The position numbers and the translations under genes were made by a program. Below, one piece after another: positions 18,512-28,832 of a DNA stretch of 41,520 nucleotides. The stretch lies in contig JARVKB010000021.1 in NCBI GenBank assembly GCA_029775925.1, positions 1 through 41,520 of the forward strand. The letters run 5' to 3'. The first letter of the stretch is position 1. Each line of letters starts with the position of its first letter. The notes beneath the pieces are model-generated. The model had not been told where the DNA came from. It saw only the letters and a program-made list of their open reading frames with translations, and did not search any database. This DNA comes from Nitrososphaeria archaeon. Lineage in GTDB: Archaea; Thermoproteota; Nitrososphaeria; Nitrososphaerales; JACAEJ01.

Positions 18512-19747
18512 CTATGCTAGGGTTTTTAAACTACCATATACTATATCTCCATTTATCATGACTGCTTGAATATCATCAGGTCTAACTCTATGTACTATTG
18601 CATTGATAGGATCTTTTATCGATTCAAGATTCTTTGTATTAATTTTTATAAAAATAGCATCAGCTTTCTTTCCTTCTTCTATTGTGCCTATCTCTTTATC
18701 CAACTTTAAAGCTTTTGCAGAATTTATAGTTACCATTCTAAAAATATCCTTCGATGATACTATTGATGGATCTCTCTCTAAAGCTCTTAAAATTCTTGAT
18801 GTGTAATCCATCTCACGAAATAGATCTGGTGAATTTAACATAACATTATCAGTTCCAAGAGCAATTAAAATTCCTTTTCTCATCATCTTAATTATTGGAG
18901 GAAATCCTAAGCCTAAAATAGAGTTTGCTCTTGGACAGCAAACTATTGGTATATTTGCTTTTGAAACTAATTCTATATCATCATCTCTTGCTTGAGTTAA
19001 ATGAACGATAAAATCTGGTTCAAAGTTTTTTATAGCTCTCTCAACCTCACTTTGATTGAAATTTTTTAAAGAGAAATCCATTGAGTATTTATCTTCACAT
19101 GCATGAATTGCACAAATCTTATTCTTAATTTTTGCTAATTTCGATAATTCTCTCATAGCTTTATCTGTATATTCATTAGGACCACTTAATCCAATTCCAT
19201 CACAAACATCTAATATCTCATTTACTTCTCTAATTCTATCTTCTGGCATCCCATTATTTTTTAAAACATTATCCTCATCGAAATAGTAATCCGGTCTTCC
19301 CAAAATTATAGCTCTGATTTTTAATCCATTCATCGCTTTCTTGATCATCATTATCCCTCTTTTACCTCCTTCTCTAAAATCAGAAAAAGTTGTAATGCCA
19401 CATCTTAACATATTGAGCATCGAACTTCTCATGGATTTTATTATCAAATTCTCATGAGTTGATGATAATAACTTATGCTTTAAACCATTTACTGGTTTAA
19501 AAAGTTCTTTAAGAGATTTACCTATGCCAAGATCCTTGAAAAAAGAATCTCCTATGTGTATGTGAGCGTTTATTAAGCCTGGAATCATGAGCATACCTTT
19601 TGCCTTATACCTTAAGAATCCTGATGAGTTTGAATAATCTTCTTTAATCTCTTTAAAATAGCCATCTTCTATTTTTATGAATGCATTATCTATTAAATCA
19701 AAACTATCTTTTACTATTGCTTTTACTCCTTCTACTATTACTCTCAT
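18512..19747 (-). CDS. amidohydrolase (cytosine/guanine deaminase-like) in the riboflavin operon
   Basis: This 411-residue metal-dependent amidohydrolase has all expected ligands: H62-x-H64 (NAHIHIG), H215 (IHACE), H249 (VHLT) and D300 (GTDN). The H215-x-x-E218 pattern and CPRANSILGLGFPP (271-284) place it with hydrolytic deaminases such as cytosine, guanine and S-adenosylhomocysteine deaminases. Its ATG overlaps the stop of GTP cyclohydrolase III by 4 nt, and it is the last gene of a ribB-ribC-ribH-arfA operon. I infer a role in the archaeal riboflavin branch, most simply the pyrimidine deaminase step, or else deformylation of the GTP cyclohydrolase III product. Alternatively it is a nucleoside-salvage deaminase. 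Confidence 0.88.
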   Translation of the reverse strand: MRVIVEGVKAIVKDSFDLIDNAFIKIEDGYFKEIKEDYSNSSGFLRYKAKGMLMIPGLINAHIHIGDSFFKDLGIGKSLKELFKPVNGLKHKLLSSTHENLIIKSMRSSMLNMLRCGITTFSDFREGGKRGIMMIKKAMNGLKIRAIILGRPDYYFDEDNVLKNNGMPEDRIREVNEILDVCDGIGLSGPNEYTDKAMRELSKLAKIKNKICAIHACEDKYSMDFSLKNFNQSEVERAIKNFEPDFIVHLTQARDDDIELVSKANIPIVCCPRANSILGLGFPPIIKMMRKGILIALGTDNVMLNSPDLFREMDYTSRILRALERDPSIVSSKDIFRMVTINSAKALKLDKEIGTIEEGKKADAIFIKINTKNLESIKDPINAIVHRVRPDDIQAVMINGDIVYGSLKTLA

Positions 19748-20493
19748 GATAACTCATAGATTTCATGAACAGCACTTTTCAATTTACCATTTCTAATAAA
19801 ATCCAATCCTTTAGTAGCAAGCTCTATAGCTTTACGGGCAGTTCTTGCTACTCCTATCCCAGCCTTTAAAGTGAGGTTGAGCTTCCTACCGGCTCTCTCA
19901 ATAATATCTTTAACTTCATCCTTTGAGACTCCATTCGCTACTACCATGAAGTTATCTCCTCCACAAAAAAACGTTAAAGCTTTATATTTCAAAAAAAGTT
20001 CGCTTAAAATTACATTTAATTTATTCATAATCAAAGCTGTCTCATAAGCTGATAATCTATTTATTATATTTCCTGTTATATTGTTTACATCTATATGAGC
20101 TATCTTCACATTCTTCTCATAAGATTCATTAAATTCACCTACAACTCTTTTATAATTTCCATTTTTTTGCAATGCTTTAGTAGCCATTTCTAAAGCATCG
20201 TAAGGCTTCTCAGCTACACCAATACCCATGCTTATAGTGAATGGATAATTTTTTGATACTTCATCTTGCATTCTTAAATGATCTTCTAAAGAAATTCCAT
20301 TGCTTATGGCAACCATCTCATCAAATCTATTATAAAATAGAGCACCTTCTTTCTCAGCAAATAACCTTTGTAAATGAGCATAAAGCTGGGCTTGAAGTAT
20401 CTGTAATTTATACTCTCTATCATTACCAAGCTTTAAAGTCCATGGACCATAATCGTCTATTCTGATTAAAGTCATCTTTAATTTGCCACTCAT
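19744..20493 (-). CDS. arfA: GTP cyclohydrolase III (first step of archaeal riboflavin synthesis)
   Basis: The enzyme converts GTP to 2-amino-5-formylamino-6-ribosylaminopyrimidinone 5'-phosphate in archaea. The N-terminus MTLIRIDDYGPWTL is diagnostic. The protein is built of two related halves, each resembling a nucleotide cyclase palm: YNRFDEMV (54-61) and FFCGGDNFMV (175-184). Length 249 is normal. A start at M7 is possible. It lies 2 nt after ribH and overlaps the amidohydrolase gene (ATGA). No ArfB-type deformylase (creatininase family) is in the window. Confidence 0.93.
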   Translation of the reverse strand: MSGKLKMTLIRIDDYGPWTLKLGNDREYKLQILQAQLYAHLQRLFAEKEGALFYNRFDEMVAISNGISLEDHLRMQDEVSKNYPFTISMGIGVAEKPYDALEMATKALQKNGNYKRVVGEFNESYEKNVKIAHIDVNNITGNIINRLSAYETALIMNKLNVILSELFLKYKALTFFCGGDNFMVVANGVSKDEVKDIIERAGRKLNLTLKAGIGVARTARKAIELATKGLDFIRNGKLKSAVHEIYELS

Positions 20494-20495
20494 GA

Positions 20496-20948
20496 CTACT
20501 CAACTATAGCAGGATATCGAGTTACTTCCATCTCTTCTAAACTTTTTGATCTTTTTACCATCTTTACAGCAGACTCGACTGCTCTCTTTGCATACTCGTC
20601 TATTCTTTCTATTCCTTGAAGCCTTGTCATACCTGGTCCTGATATGCCTAAAGAAACTGGCTTTCTATATTGAACTGATAAATCAGATATCTTTCTTGCT
20701 ACATGCTGAGCTATTATCTCATCATGCTTTGTATCTCCTTCAACTATGGCACCAAGAGTTACAACAGCATCAACATCTTTTTTATCCAATAAAGATTGTA
20801 TCAATAAAGGCATATCGAAGGATCCAGGAGCCTTACAAATATATGTGATCTGAGCTCCTAAAAATGCTGCATGCTCCTTTGCTCTCTCAAGCATAAGATA
20901 TGATATGTCAAAATTGAACTCAGAAACTACGATGGCTATTTTTACCAT
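20496..20948 (-). CDS. ribH: 6,7-dimethyl-8-ribityllumazine synthase
   Basis: The enzyme condenses 5-amino-6-ribitylaminouracil with 3,4-dihydroxybutanone phosphate. The 150-residue protein shows SEFNFDISYLML (substrate loop), PGSFDMPLLIQSLL, LGAIVEGDTKHDEIIAQHVARKI with the catalytic histidine of KHDE, and VSLGISGPGMT. It follows ribC by 11 nt, with a GGAGGTGAT site before its ATG, and is followed by arfA after 2 nt. Confidence 0.95.
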   Translation of the reverse strand: MVKIAIVVSEFNFDISYLMLERAKEHAAFLGAQITYICKAPGSFDMPLLIQSLLDKKDVDAVVTLGAIVEGDTKHDEIIAQHVARKISDLSVQYRKPVSLGISGPGMTRLQGIERIDEYAKRAVESAVKMVKRSKSLEEMEVTRYPAIVE

Positions 20949-20959
20949 TTTATCACCTC

Positions 20960-22154
<1,195 letters not shown>

Positions 22155-22188
22155 TATAGAATCTTGCTAAATTTTTGTATTTAAGTAT

Positions 22189-22225
22189 TACCAAAAAATT
22201 ATTATCTACCAAAAAAATTGTAATA
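22189..22225. promoter_or_regulatory. repeated element upstream of ribB
   Basis: TACCAAAAAAT at 22189 recurs as TACCAAAAAAA at 22207, 18 bp on. The pair is flanked by TATTAC (22186-22191) and GTAATA (22220-22225). It lies between the cbiO stop and the ribB start and could be a regulator site for the riboflavin operon. No riboswitch fold is seen. Confidence 0.3.
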
Positions 22226-22228
22226 ATG

Positions 22229-23068
22229 CTATTGAGGATTTTTTAACAATCTTTTTATTTCTTGTAAAGCTTGCTCTATTGTCAAAGGGATAGGTTTGAC
22301 CTTATCTGATCCCATGAATTCGTTTATGAATTCAAAAAGGCGAGTTACAGTAGGCAGATCCAAACCTGCTTTCATCATCATGTCAGAATCAGAGAATATA
22401 TCTTCTAAATTTCCTTCAGCTATTATTCTTTTATTTAAAATATATGCTCTATCAGCGATTAAAGGGATAAAATCCATATCATGTGTTGCAATAATTAGAG
22501 TTATCTTTTGATTTTTATGAAGATTGTCTATAATCTTTACAAGCTCTTTCTTACCCTTTGGATCTAGATTGGCTGTTGGCTCATCAAGAATTAAGATTTT
22601 AGGCTTCATGACTAGAACTGTAGCTATTGCTGCTTTTTTCTTCTCACCAGCACTTAAATGATGTGGCGCTCTTTCTTCATAACCATCTAAACCAACCATC
22701 CTTAAAGCTTCTTTACCTCTTTTTACTACCTCATCTTCACTTAAACCCATGTTTAAAGGTCCAAAAGTTACATCTTCCCACAAAGTTGGACAAAAAAGCT
22801 GGTCATCAGGATCTTGGAATACAATTCCAATTTCTGATCTTATTTTATGTATGTTCTCATCTATGGGCCTACCGAGAATATGAATAGAACCTTTGGATGG
22901 CTTGAGCAATCCGCTTATGAGCATTAATAGTGTAGACTTGCCTGCACCATTAGGTCCAAGGATAGCAACTCTCTCATTTAAGATTACCTTTAAACTAACC
23001 CTATCGAGAGCTAAAAATCCATCAGGATACGAATAACTTAAATCTTTAACTTCTATCGCTAAATCCAT
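22229..23068 (-). CDS. cbiO: ECF transporter ATPase CbiO/NikO
   Basis: This is an ABC ATPase of 279 residues: Walker A GPNGAGKST (38-46), Q-loop FQDPDDQ (84-90), signature HLSAGEKKKAA (137-147), Walker B ILILDEPTANLDP (158-170) and switch histidine in ATHDMDF. It energises the metal-uptake complex with CbiQ and CbiM and is immediately downstream of cbiQ. The FQDPDDQLF text is typical of ECF-type A components. Metal specificity is set by CbiM; the adjacent nikR suggests nickel. Confidence 0.95.
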   Translation of the reverse strand: MDLAIEVKDLSYSYPDGFLALDRVSLKVILNERVAILGPNGAGKSTLLMLISGLLKPSKGSIHILGRPIDENIHKIRSEIGIVFQDPDDQLFCPTLWEDVTFGPLNMGLSEDEVVKRGKEALRMVGLDGYEERAPHHLSAGEKKKAAIATVLVMKPKILILDEPTANLDPKGKKELVKIIDNLHKNQKITLIIATHDMDFIPLIADRAYILNKRIIAEGNLEDIFSDSDMMMKAGLDLPTVTRLFEFINEFMGSDKVKPIPLTIEQALQEIKRLLKNPQ

Positions 23069-23866
23069 TTACGAAACACCTAGAAAGTACTCTGAAGATA
23101 GTGCTATAATGCAAATGAATAAAACGATGAGAATAAATACAACATCTCTACGATTTATGCTCATCTTTTCAAGATTATTTACGCTTCCATTATAACCTCT
23201 GGCCATCATGGCAAGATAAACTCTTTCACCTCTTTCATAAGATCTTATGAATAAAGTACTTAACATGCTCGCTAAAGTTTTTATTTCTTTTAATCTGCTC
23301 TCTTTTTTAAAAGTCCTTGACTCTTTTGCTAAAAGCATTCTATAAGCCTCGTTAATTGATAGAAATATGAATCTATAAGTTATTGAGATCATCACTGTAA
23401 ATATCTTTGGAATTTTTAACTTCTCCATAGCATTTATTATATTTGAGAATTTTGTAGTCAATGTTAAAAGAATCAAAGAATTCACACAAGTCCAAACCCT
23501 CAATATGAAGATTAAAGCTTTATGAACTCCTTCTGTTGTTATATTGATAAAATTTAAATTTAAAATTTGATTACCTGGAGTTATAAAAATTAATGGCAAA
23601 GCTATCAGGGTAGTGAATAAAGGGATAAGGGAAGTTCTAATCAAGAAGATTTTTAAAGGAATCCTAGATACTATGGAGAGAATGAATATTATACTTGTTA
23701 GAATAATCAAAGTTAAAATACTCTTGGCCAAGATTGCTATTGAAATGAGTGCTATTGATGAGAAAATCTTTACTCTAGGATCTATCTTTTGAATGATAAA
23801 ATTTAAAGATGAATATTTCTCATTAAAGAAGATATCTTCAAACAAATTTAGAAAATTACTTATCAT
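23069..23866 (-). CDS. cbiQ: ECF transporter transmembrane protein CbiQ/NikQ
   Basis: The 265-residue membrane protein has several hydrophobic segments in the first 140 residues and ends with one more helix. The cytoplasmic coupling region contains KIPKIFTVMISITYRFIFL and a later SYERGERVYLAMMARGYNG, the conserved A-R-G motif with which T components dock on the ATPase. It overlaps the upstream small membrane gene by 4 nt and abuts cbiO. Confidence 0.92.
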   Translation of the reverse strand: MISNFLNLFEDIFFNEKYSSLNFIIQKIDPRVKIFSSIALISIAILAKSILTLIILTSIIFILSIVSRIPLKIFLIRTSLIPLFTTLIALPLIFITPGNQILNLNFINITTEGVHKALIFILRVWTCVNSLILLTLTTKFSNIINAMEKLKIPKIFTVMISITYRFIFLSINEAYRMLLAKESRTFKKESRLKEIKTLASMLSTLFIRSYERGERVYLAMMARGYNGSVNNLEKMSINRRDVVFILIVLFICIIALSSEYFLGVS

Positions 23867-24138
23867 TTCTTTTTTAATGCTTTACCCATTGTAAATGTTA
23901 AAGCAAATATCATAATTGTCGATGCTATTCCTATTGCCAAATTTGTAAATAAATTTCCTTCAAGACCAGGTAGCTCGTAATCTGGAAGAAGCCCCTCCCA
24001 TAAAATAGATTCTGATAAACCGAATTCCTCGGCAACTTTATCTAAAGTCTCTTGAGATGATGAAAGGTATACACATCCAATTAAAACGAATATTACTGAT
24101 ACAATTATCCCAATTAAAATCATTCTATTCTTTATCAT
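23863..24138 (-). CDS. small PDGLE/CbiN-like membrane subunit
   Basis: This 91-residue protein has two membrane helices (about 7-27 and 65-85) separated by an extracellular loop with ETLDKVAEEFGL, the pattern of PDGLE-domain proteins. In nickel/cobalt ECF systems this position is held by CbiN or NikN, needed with CbiM for uptake. It overlaps cbiM (4 nt) and cbiQ (4 nt), so the genes are coupled. Confidence 0.85.
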   Translation of the reverse strand: MIKNRMILIGIIVSVIFVLIGCVYLSSSQETLDKVAEEFGLSESILWEGLLPDYELPGLEGNLFTNLAIGIASTIMIFALTFTMGKALKKK

Positions 24139-24821
24139 TTAGATCCCCTCAAATCTATAGAAGGTAACCATCTAGGAGCCATCTTTTGTAATTGTAGTAG
24201 ATCAGATCTTTTACTCAATAAAATTGATAAAATCATCACTGTTGCTATTCCCTCTCCAATCCCTATGACAGAGTGATGAACCCCCATGGCCATAACAGCT
24301 ATCTGAACATTATACGGAAAATTTATCGTTGATAATCCGAGCTCTAATCCTGCAAATATAGCTGCTAAAACATCTCCTAAAAATGCTCCTAAAAATGCTC
24401 CTATCAACATACCTTTCTTATTTCTCATAATCTTCATAAAAATAATAAATACAAGATAAGGGATGAATACGCCTATTACTCCCATATTCCAAACATTAGC
24501 ACCGAATGTAATTAGCCCACCATCTCCAAAGAACAATGCTTGAATAAATAGAATTATCGTCATAGATATTAAACCTGCGTAAGGTCCAAGAGTAATAGCT
24601 AATATGGGTCCTCCTAAAAGATGAGCAGTAGTTCCTCCAATTATTGGATAGTTCATCATTTGAGCAGCAAAGAACATAGCCGTCAATGTAGCCATAAGAG
24701 GGACTTGCTTATCACTCAAAACGCTTCTTACTCCTTTAATGGAAAAGATCCAAAAAGGTATCACTAAAAGGAACATTATCGTGCTAATAGATAAATCCAA
24801 AAAGCCATCTGGTATATGCAT
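24135..24821 (-). CDS. cbiM: nickel/cobalt substrate-binding membrane protein CbiM/NikM
   Basis: The 228-residue protein begins MHIPDGFLDL. The extreme N-terminus with its histidine is the metal-binding site of CbiM/NikM and fixes this start codon. Later histidines in GGTTAHLLGGP and AMGVHHSVIGIGEG are also conserved. About six hydrophobic segments are seen. It is the first gene of the uptake operon, with a NikR-type operator only 8 bp before its ATG. Repression by nickel-loaded NikR is therefore expected. Confidence 0.95.
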   Translation of the reverse strand: MHIPDGFLDLSISTIMFLLVIPFWIFSIKGVRSVLSDKQVPLMATLTAMFFAAQMMNYPIIGGTTAHLLGGPILAITLGPYAGLISMTIILFIQALFFGDGGLITFGANVWNMGVIGVFIPYLVFIIFMKIMRNKKGMLIGAFLGAFLGDVLAAIFAGLELGLSTINFPYNVQIAVMAMGVHHSVIGIGEGIATVMILSILLSKRSDLLQLQKMAPRWLPSIDLRGSK

Positions 24822-24829
24822 ACTCCATC

Positions 24830-24859
24830 AGTATTACTAAATTTAAGTTTAGTAATACT
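24830..24859. promoter_or_regulatory. NikR operator between cbiM and nikR
   Basis: A perfect inverted repeat has 12-bp arms (AGTATTACTAAA and its complement) and a 6-bp centre. It contains GTATTA-N16-TAATAC, the same half-site spacing as the E. coli NikR site GTATGA-N16-TCATAC. Going by the predicted TATA box, it would overlap the transcription start of cbiM. Confidence 0.85.
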
Positions 24860-24867
24860 ATAAAAAG
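24857..24867. promoter_or_regulatory. shared TATA region of nikR and cbiM
   Basis: ACTATAAAAAG reads as a TATA box rightward, about 31-41 nt before the nikR ATG. Its complement CTTTTTATAGT reads leftward, about 36-46 nt before the cbiM ATG. It borders the NikR operator, so both genes may be repressed together. Confidence 0.45.
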
Positions 24868-24897
24868 TTTTTCTAATTATATAATGATCAAATAAAT

Positions 24898-25308
24898 ATG
24901 GTTAAAAAAGGAGTTTCAAGAATTAGCATCTCTTTACCCCCAGATCTACTCGATGAGTTTGATAAAGTAATAAAACAGATTGGTTATGATAGATCAAAAG
25001 CTATCCAATTATCTATTAGAAACTTCTTGACAGAAAATAAGTGGATGCACGAAGAAAAAGGTATTGTTATGGGTGCTTTAGCCATGATATATGATCATGA
25101 AGTTAAGGGTTTAGAAGAGTCTTTAACAGATACTGAGCATATTTATAGTGATATAATAAGCTCATCCATGCACATTCATTTGGATGAGAGAAAATGTCTA
25201 GAGATAATTGCATTAAAAGGAAAGGTTGAATCTATCCGTGACCTTACTCAAAAATTAATGGGTAAAAGAGGAGTAATGCAGATAAGACTAGCGATAGTTA
25301 AACCATAA
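24898..25308 (+). CDS. nikR: nickel-responsive repressor NikR
   Basis: The 136-residue protein has a ribbon-helix-helix DNA-binding N-terminus (RISISLPPDLLDEFDKVIKQIG) and a C-terminal ACT-like metal domain. The nickel ligands H81, H92, H94 and C100 (EHIYS, MHIHLDERKCLEI) match E. coli H76, H87, H89 and C95 with a constant offset of five. It is divergent from the cbiM operon across a perfect palindromic operator, so it probably controls that operon and itself. Confidence 0.95.
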   Translation: MVKKGVSRISISLPPDLLDEFDKVIKQIGYDRSKAIQLSIRNFLTENKWMHEEKGIVMGALAMIYDHEVKGLEESLTDTEHIYSDIISSSMHIHLDERKCLEIIALKGKVESIRDLTQKLMGKRGVMQIRLAIVKP

Positions 25309-25341
25309 TGTTGTTATTAATATTTCTCTTCGGTGATAAGA

Positions 25342-27000
25342 TTGCAACCCTTTCTTTTTAGAGAATTCTCTTATTTATGTGAGAGGATAAAGGCAACCAG
25401 TAAGAAGTTAGAGAAGGTTGATATTCTATCAAGCTACCTTAAAAATCTTGATAAAAATACGATTCAAATAGTTTCTAGATTCCTCTCAGGTATGATCTTC
25501 CCAAAGGGAAGTGATAAAGAAGTGTATATTGGTTACTCTACTCTAATAGATTTAATACTTGAAATTTCTAGTAGAAATAAAAGAGAATTCGAGAAATTTT
25601 ATTTAAAGTATGGAGACCTTGGCTCAACAGCTGAAGAACTCTTTAGTCACAAATCTCTTCTACCTGTTGTTAGAAGAGAGCTAACTTTGATCGGTGTTTA
25701 TCAAGAATTCGATAAGATGGCATCTATAAAAGGTAAAAAAGCAGTGGAAGGGAGAAAAAGCATTTTAAGGGGACTTCTTCTTGATGCAAGCCCTATTGAG
25801 GCAAAGTATTTGATAAAGATACTGATAGGAGAACTAAGAATCGGTCTTACTGAAGGGCTTGTAGAAGAATCTATAGCAAAAGCCTTTAACTACAAATTAA
25901 AAGAGATAAAGAAAGCTCAATTGGTTACTGGAGATATAGGCATAACTGCCCTTTTAGCCTTTGAAAAAAGAATTCATGAAGCAAAACTAAAGCCTTTACA
26001 ACCTTTGAGCTATATGCTTGCTGATTCTATGCCAAGTGCTAATGATATAGAACAGTATTATAAAAAGGAGCTTTACGCAGAATTCAAGTATGATGGAATA
26101 AGAGTTCAAGCTCATAAGTTCGATGATAAATTAGCTATATACTCAAGAAAGCTTGAAGATATAACTAATGATTTTCCTGAAATTTTGGAAGAGCTTAAAA
26201 AAATTAATCATGATTTCATATTGGATGGAGAGATAGTCCCATTCAAAGATGATGCGCCCTTACCATTTAATGAACTTCAAAGAAGGCTTAGAAGAAAAGA
26301 GATCGATCATAAAATATTGAATGAAGTTCCTGTAGCTTTATTTATTTACGACATACTTTATCTTGATGGAAAAGTTCTTTTAGATGAACCCCTCTTTGAA
26401 AGGAGAAAAATCCTTGAATCTTTAGCTTTTGGTAATTCTATAAAAATATCATTTATGAAGAAAGTAAAAAGTGCTAATGAGATAGAAGAATTATTCGATC
26501 TGAGCAAGAAGATAGGCTATGAAGGACTTGTTCTCAAAGATCCATCATCTCCTTATACTCCGGGAAAAAGGGGAAAGAAATGGGTTAAGCTTAAGAAAGA
26601 ATTGGATACTTTAGATGTTGTAATCGTAGCAGCTGAATATGGTCATGGTAAGAGAGCAGGTCTATACTCTGATTACACCTTTGCTGTAAGGGATGATAAT
26701 AATTTAAGGGTAATTGGAAAAGCCTACTCGGGTTTAACGGATGATGAGATTATTGATATGACGAATAGGCTTAAGAATCTGGCTTTAGAGGATCATGGTT
26801 CTATGCTAATAGTTAAACCTAAGATAGTTTTAGAAGTAGCCTTTGATAGCATTCAAAAGAGTGATCGCCATGATAGTGGCTATGCTTTACGCTTTCCCAG
26901 GATTAAGAGGATTCGTTATGACAAAGGACCTATGGATATCGATTCTTTGGATAAAGTGAGGAAAATTTACCAAACACAGCATGGCAAAGAAAAATATTAA
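25342..27000 (+). CDS. lig: ATP-dependent DNA ligase
   Basis: This archaeal replicative/repair DNA ligase has about 552 residues. After an N-terminal DNA-binding domain of about 240 residues comes motif I, FKYDGIRVQ, whose lysine is adenylylated. Further motifs are FILDGEIVPF (III), IGYEGLVLKD (IV) and KWVKLKK (V), followed by the OB-fold. GGTGAT at 25332-25337 suits the TTG at 25342; the GTG at 25333 overlaps that ribosome site and is less likely. It converges on pstA, with 3 bp between the two stop codons. Confidence 0.95.
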   Translation: MQPFLFREFSYLCERIKATSKKLEKVDILSSYLKNLDKNTIQIVSRFLSGMIFPKGSDKEVYIGYSTLIDLILEISSRNKREFEKFYLKYGDLGSTAEELFSHKSLLPVVRRELTLIGVYQEFDKMASIKGKKAVEGRKSILRGLLLDASPIEAKYLIKILIGELRIGLTEGLVEESIAKAFNYKLKEIKKAQLVTGDIGITALLAFEKRIHEAKLKPLQPLSYMLADSMPSANDIEQYYKKELYAEFKYDGIRVQAHKFDDKLAIYSRKLEDITNDFPEILEELKKINHDFILDGEIVPFKDDAPLPFNELQRRLRRKEIDHKILNEVPVALFIYDILYLDGKVLLDEPLFERRKILESLAFGNSIKISFMKKVKSANEIEELFDLSKKIGYEGLVLKDPSSPYTPGKRGKKWVKLKKELDTLDVVIVAAEYGHGKRAGLYSDYTFAVRDDNNLRVIGKAYSGLTDDEIIDMTNRLKNLALEDHGSMLIVKPKIVLEVAFDSIQKSDRHDSGYALRFPRIKRIRYDKGPMDIDSLDKVRKIYQTQHGKEKY

Positions 27001-27003
27001 TGT

Positions 27004-27849
27004 TTACTTTTTGTATCTTTCTCTTGATATATATCTCACACCTATGTTCAATAAAAGGACAAAGCTAACGAGGATAAAGGCTGCCCCCCATGCTTGAGCC
27101 TGCCAATTAGCATATGGAGAAATTGCGTATCTATAGATGATTAATGGTAGAGCAGATATTGGTTTATTCAAACCTGTAGCCCACACATCACTACCAAAGG
27201 CAGTGAAAAGAAGTGGAGCAGTCTCACCTGCTATTCTGGCTATTGATAGCATTATTCCTGTTATTATCCCACTTTTTGCAGTACTTAACACAATGAATAA
27301 TATCGTCTTCCACCTTCTAATCCCTAAAGCCATCGAAGCTTCCCTTATTGAGTTAGGAACGAGTTTTACGGACTCTTCAGTAGTTCTCGTTATTATTGGT
27401 ATCATAATTATGCCTAATGCTATTCCTCCTGAAAGGGCTGAAAAGCTACGAGTAGTTAGGACTACTGCAACATAAACAAATAATCCCATTATTATGGATG
27501 GTACTCCGGATAAAACATCAGCCATAAAGCGCACTAAAGATCCAAACCTATTATCTCCATATTCAGCCAAATAGATTCCTGCTAGCACTCCGATGGGTAT
27601 GCCAATCATTGATGCCAATCCTATAAGAATTAATGTTCCTTGTATGGCATTACCAATGCCTCCTCCTATTTCATCTGGAGGTTTTGGTAATGAAATCAAG
27701 AATTCTAAATTTATAGCAGAAAGTCCTTTAGATGCAACAAAGATTAACACTCCAGCAAGAGGTATCATCGCTATTATAACGGAAAGCGAAGAAAGGAAGA
27801 AAACCAATTTATCGATAATCTTCCTTTTAGTAATTCGCTTGTGAATCAT
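27004..27849 (-). CDS. pstA: phosphate ABC transporter permease PstA
   Basis: This 281-residue integral membrane permease has about six helices. It shows GIYLAEYGDNRFGSLVRFMADVLSGVPSIIMGLFVY, the PstA signature, and the cytoplasmic EAA-like loop EASMALGIRRWKTILFIVL that contacts the ATPase. It overlaps pstC by 4 nt. The expected ATPase gene pstB does not follow; the DNA ligase gene converges directly. Confidence 0.94.
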   Translation of the reverse strand: MIHKRITKRKIIDKLVFFLSSLSVIIAMIPLAGVLIFVASKGLSAINLEFLISLPKPPDEIGGGIGNAIQGTLILIGLASMIGIPIGVLAGIYLAEYGDNRFGSLVRFMADVLSGVPSIIMGLFVYVAVVLTTRSFSALSGGIALGIIMIPIITRTTEESVKLVPNSIREASMALGIRRWKTILFIVLSTAKSGIITGIMLSIARIAGETAPLLFTAFGSDVWATGLNKPISALPLIIYRYAISPYANWQAQAWGAAFILVSFVLLLNIGVRYISRERYKK

Positions 27850-28817
27850 TCTTTAGCACCTCTAAATATCTTCATCATTCTCCAAACGAGAAGCCTTGCA
27901 AAGATATTCATTAACAAAGTAATTATGAAGAGCAAAAGACCTATCTCAATTAGGGCTGAAAGGTAGAGTTCTTGAGTAGCTTCAACGTATTCTGATGCTA
28001 TAACCCCTGACATAGTGTATGCTGGTTCAAATAAAGATAGAGATATATTGGGTCTATTTCCTATTACCATGATTACTGCCATCGTTTCTCCTAAAGCCCT
28101 TCCCAAACCAAGCAATATGGCACCTATTATGCCCGTTTTTGCATACTTGAAAACAGAAACTCTAATCATCTCCCATCTTGTAGCACCAATAGCAAAAGCA
28201 GCTTCTCTTTGAGCGTTAGGGACAGCTAGCATAACCTCCCTTGATACAGCTGATATTGTAGGTATGATCATTATGGCAAGAATTATTCCTCCTGCAAGCA
28301 TCCCTATCCCAAACTTTGGACCTTGAAAAAAAGGTAGAAAACCAAGTATTGATTCTAAAAAAGGCTGTAAATAATCTCTAATCCATGGGACCATCACAAA
28401 TAAGCCCCAAAGACCATAAACTACACTAGGAACAGCAGCAAGAAGCTCTACCATAAATGAAAGGGGGGACCTAAGATATCCTGGAGCAAGTTCAGAAAGA
28501 TAAATAGCAATACCAAGGCTTATGGGAACAGCGATCATTAGAGCGATAATGGATGAAGTTACTGTACCATATATGAAAGGTAGAGCTCCAAAGATCCCCT
28601 GCACAGGATCCCATTCTCTTCCAAAAAGAAAACCAAGACCAAATTTATTTATTGATAATTGAGATCTTGAGTAAAGTTCATAAAATACCAATATGGCTAA
28701 AGATAGAACAAAAAGAGCGAATATTAGTGTTATATTCTTAAAGATAAAATCACCAGAAAGAATTCTTTTAATCTTTTTTAATTTTATTTTTCTAAAAAGA
28801 AAAAAAGAATGCGGCAT
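27846..28817 (-). CDS. pstC: phosphate ABC transporter permease PstC
   Basis: The 323-residue permease has a long N-terminal extension with one extra helix. Typical stretches are IYLSELAPGYLRSPLSFMVELLAAVPSVVYGLWG and the coupling loop REAAFAIGATRWEMIRVSVF, followed by GLGRALGETMAVIMVIGN. It forms the channel with PstA. It lies 15 nt after pstS and overlaps pstA by 4 nt. Confidence 0.94.
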   Translation of the reverse strand: MPHSFFLFRKIKLKKIKRILSGDFIFKNITLIFALFVLSLAILVFYELYSRSQLSINKFGLGFLFGREWDPVQGIFGALPFIYGTVTSSIIALMIAVPISLGIAIYLSELAPGYLRSPLSFMVELLAAVPSVVYGLWGLFVMVPWIRDYLQPFLESILGFLPFFQGPKFGIGMLAGGIILAIMIIPTISAVSREVMLAVPNAQREAAFAIGATRWEMIRVSVFKYAKTGIIGAILLGLGRALGETMAVIMVIGNRPNISLSLFEPAYTMSGVIASEYVEATQELYLSALIEIGLLLFIITLLMNIFARLLVWRMMKIFRGAKE

Positions 28818-28832
28818 GATTTTCGGTTTTGT

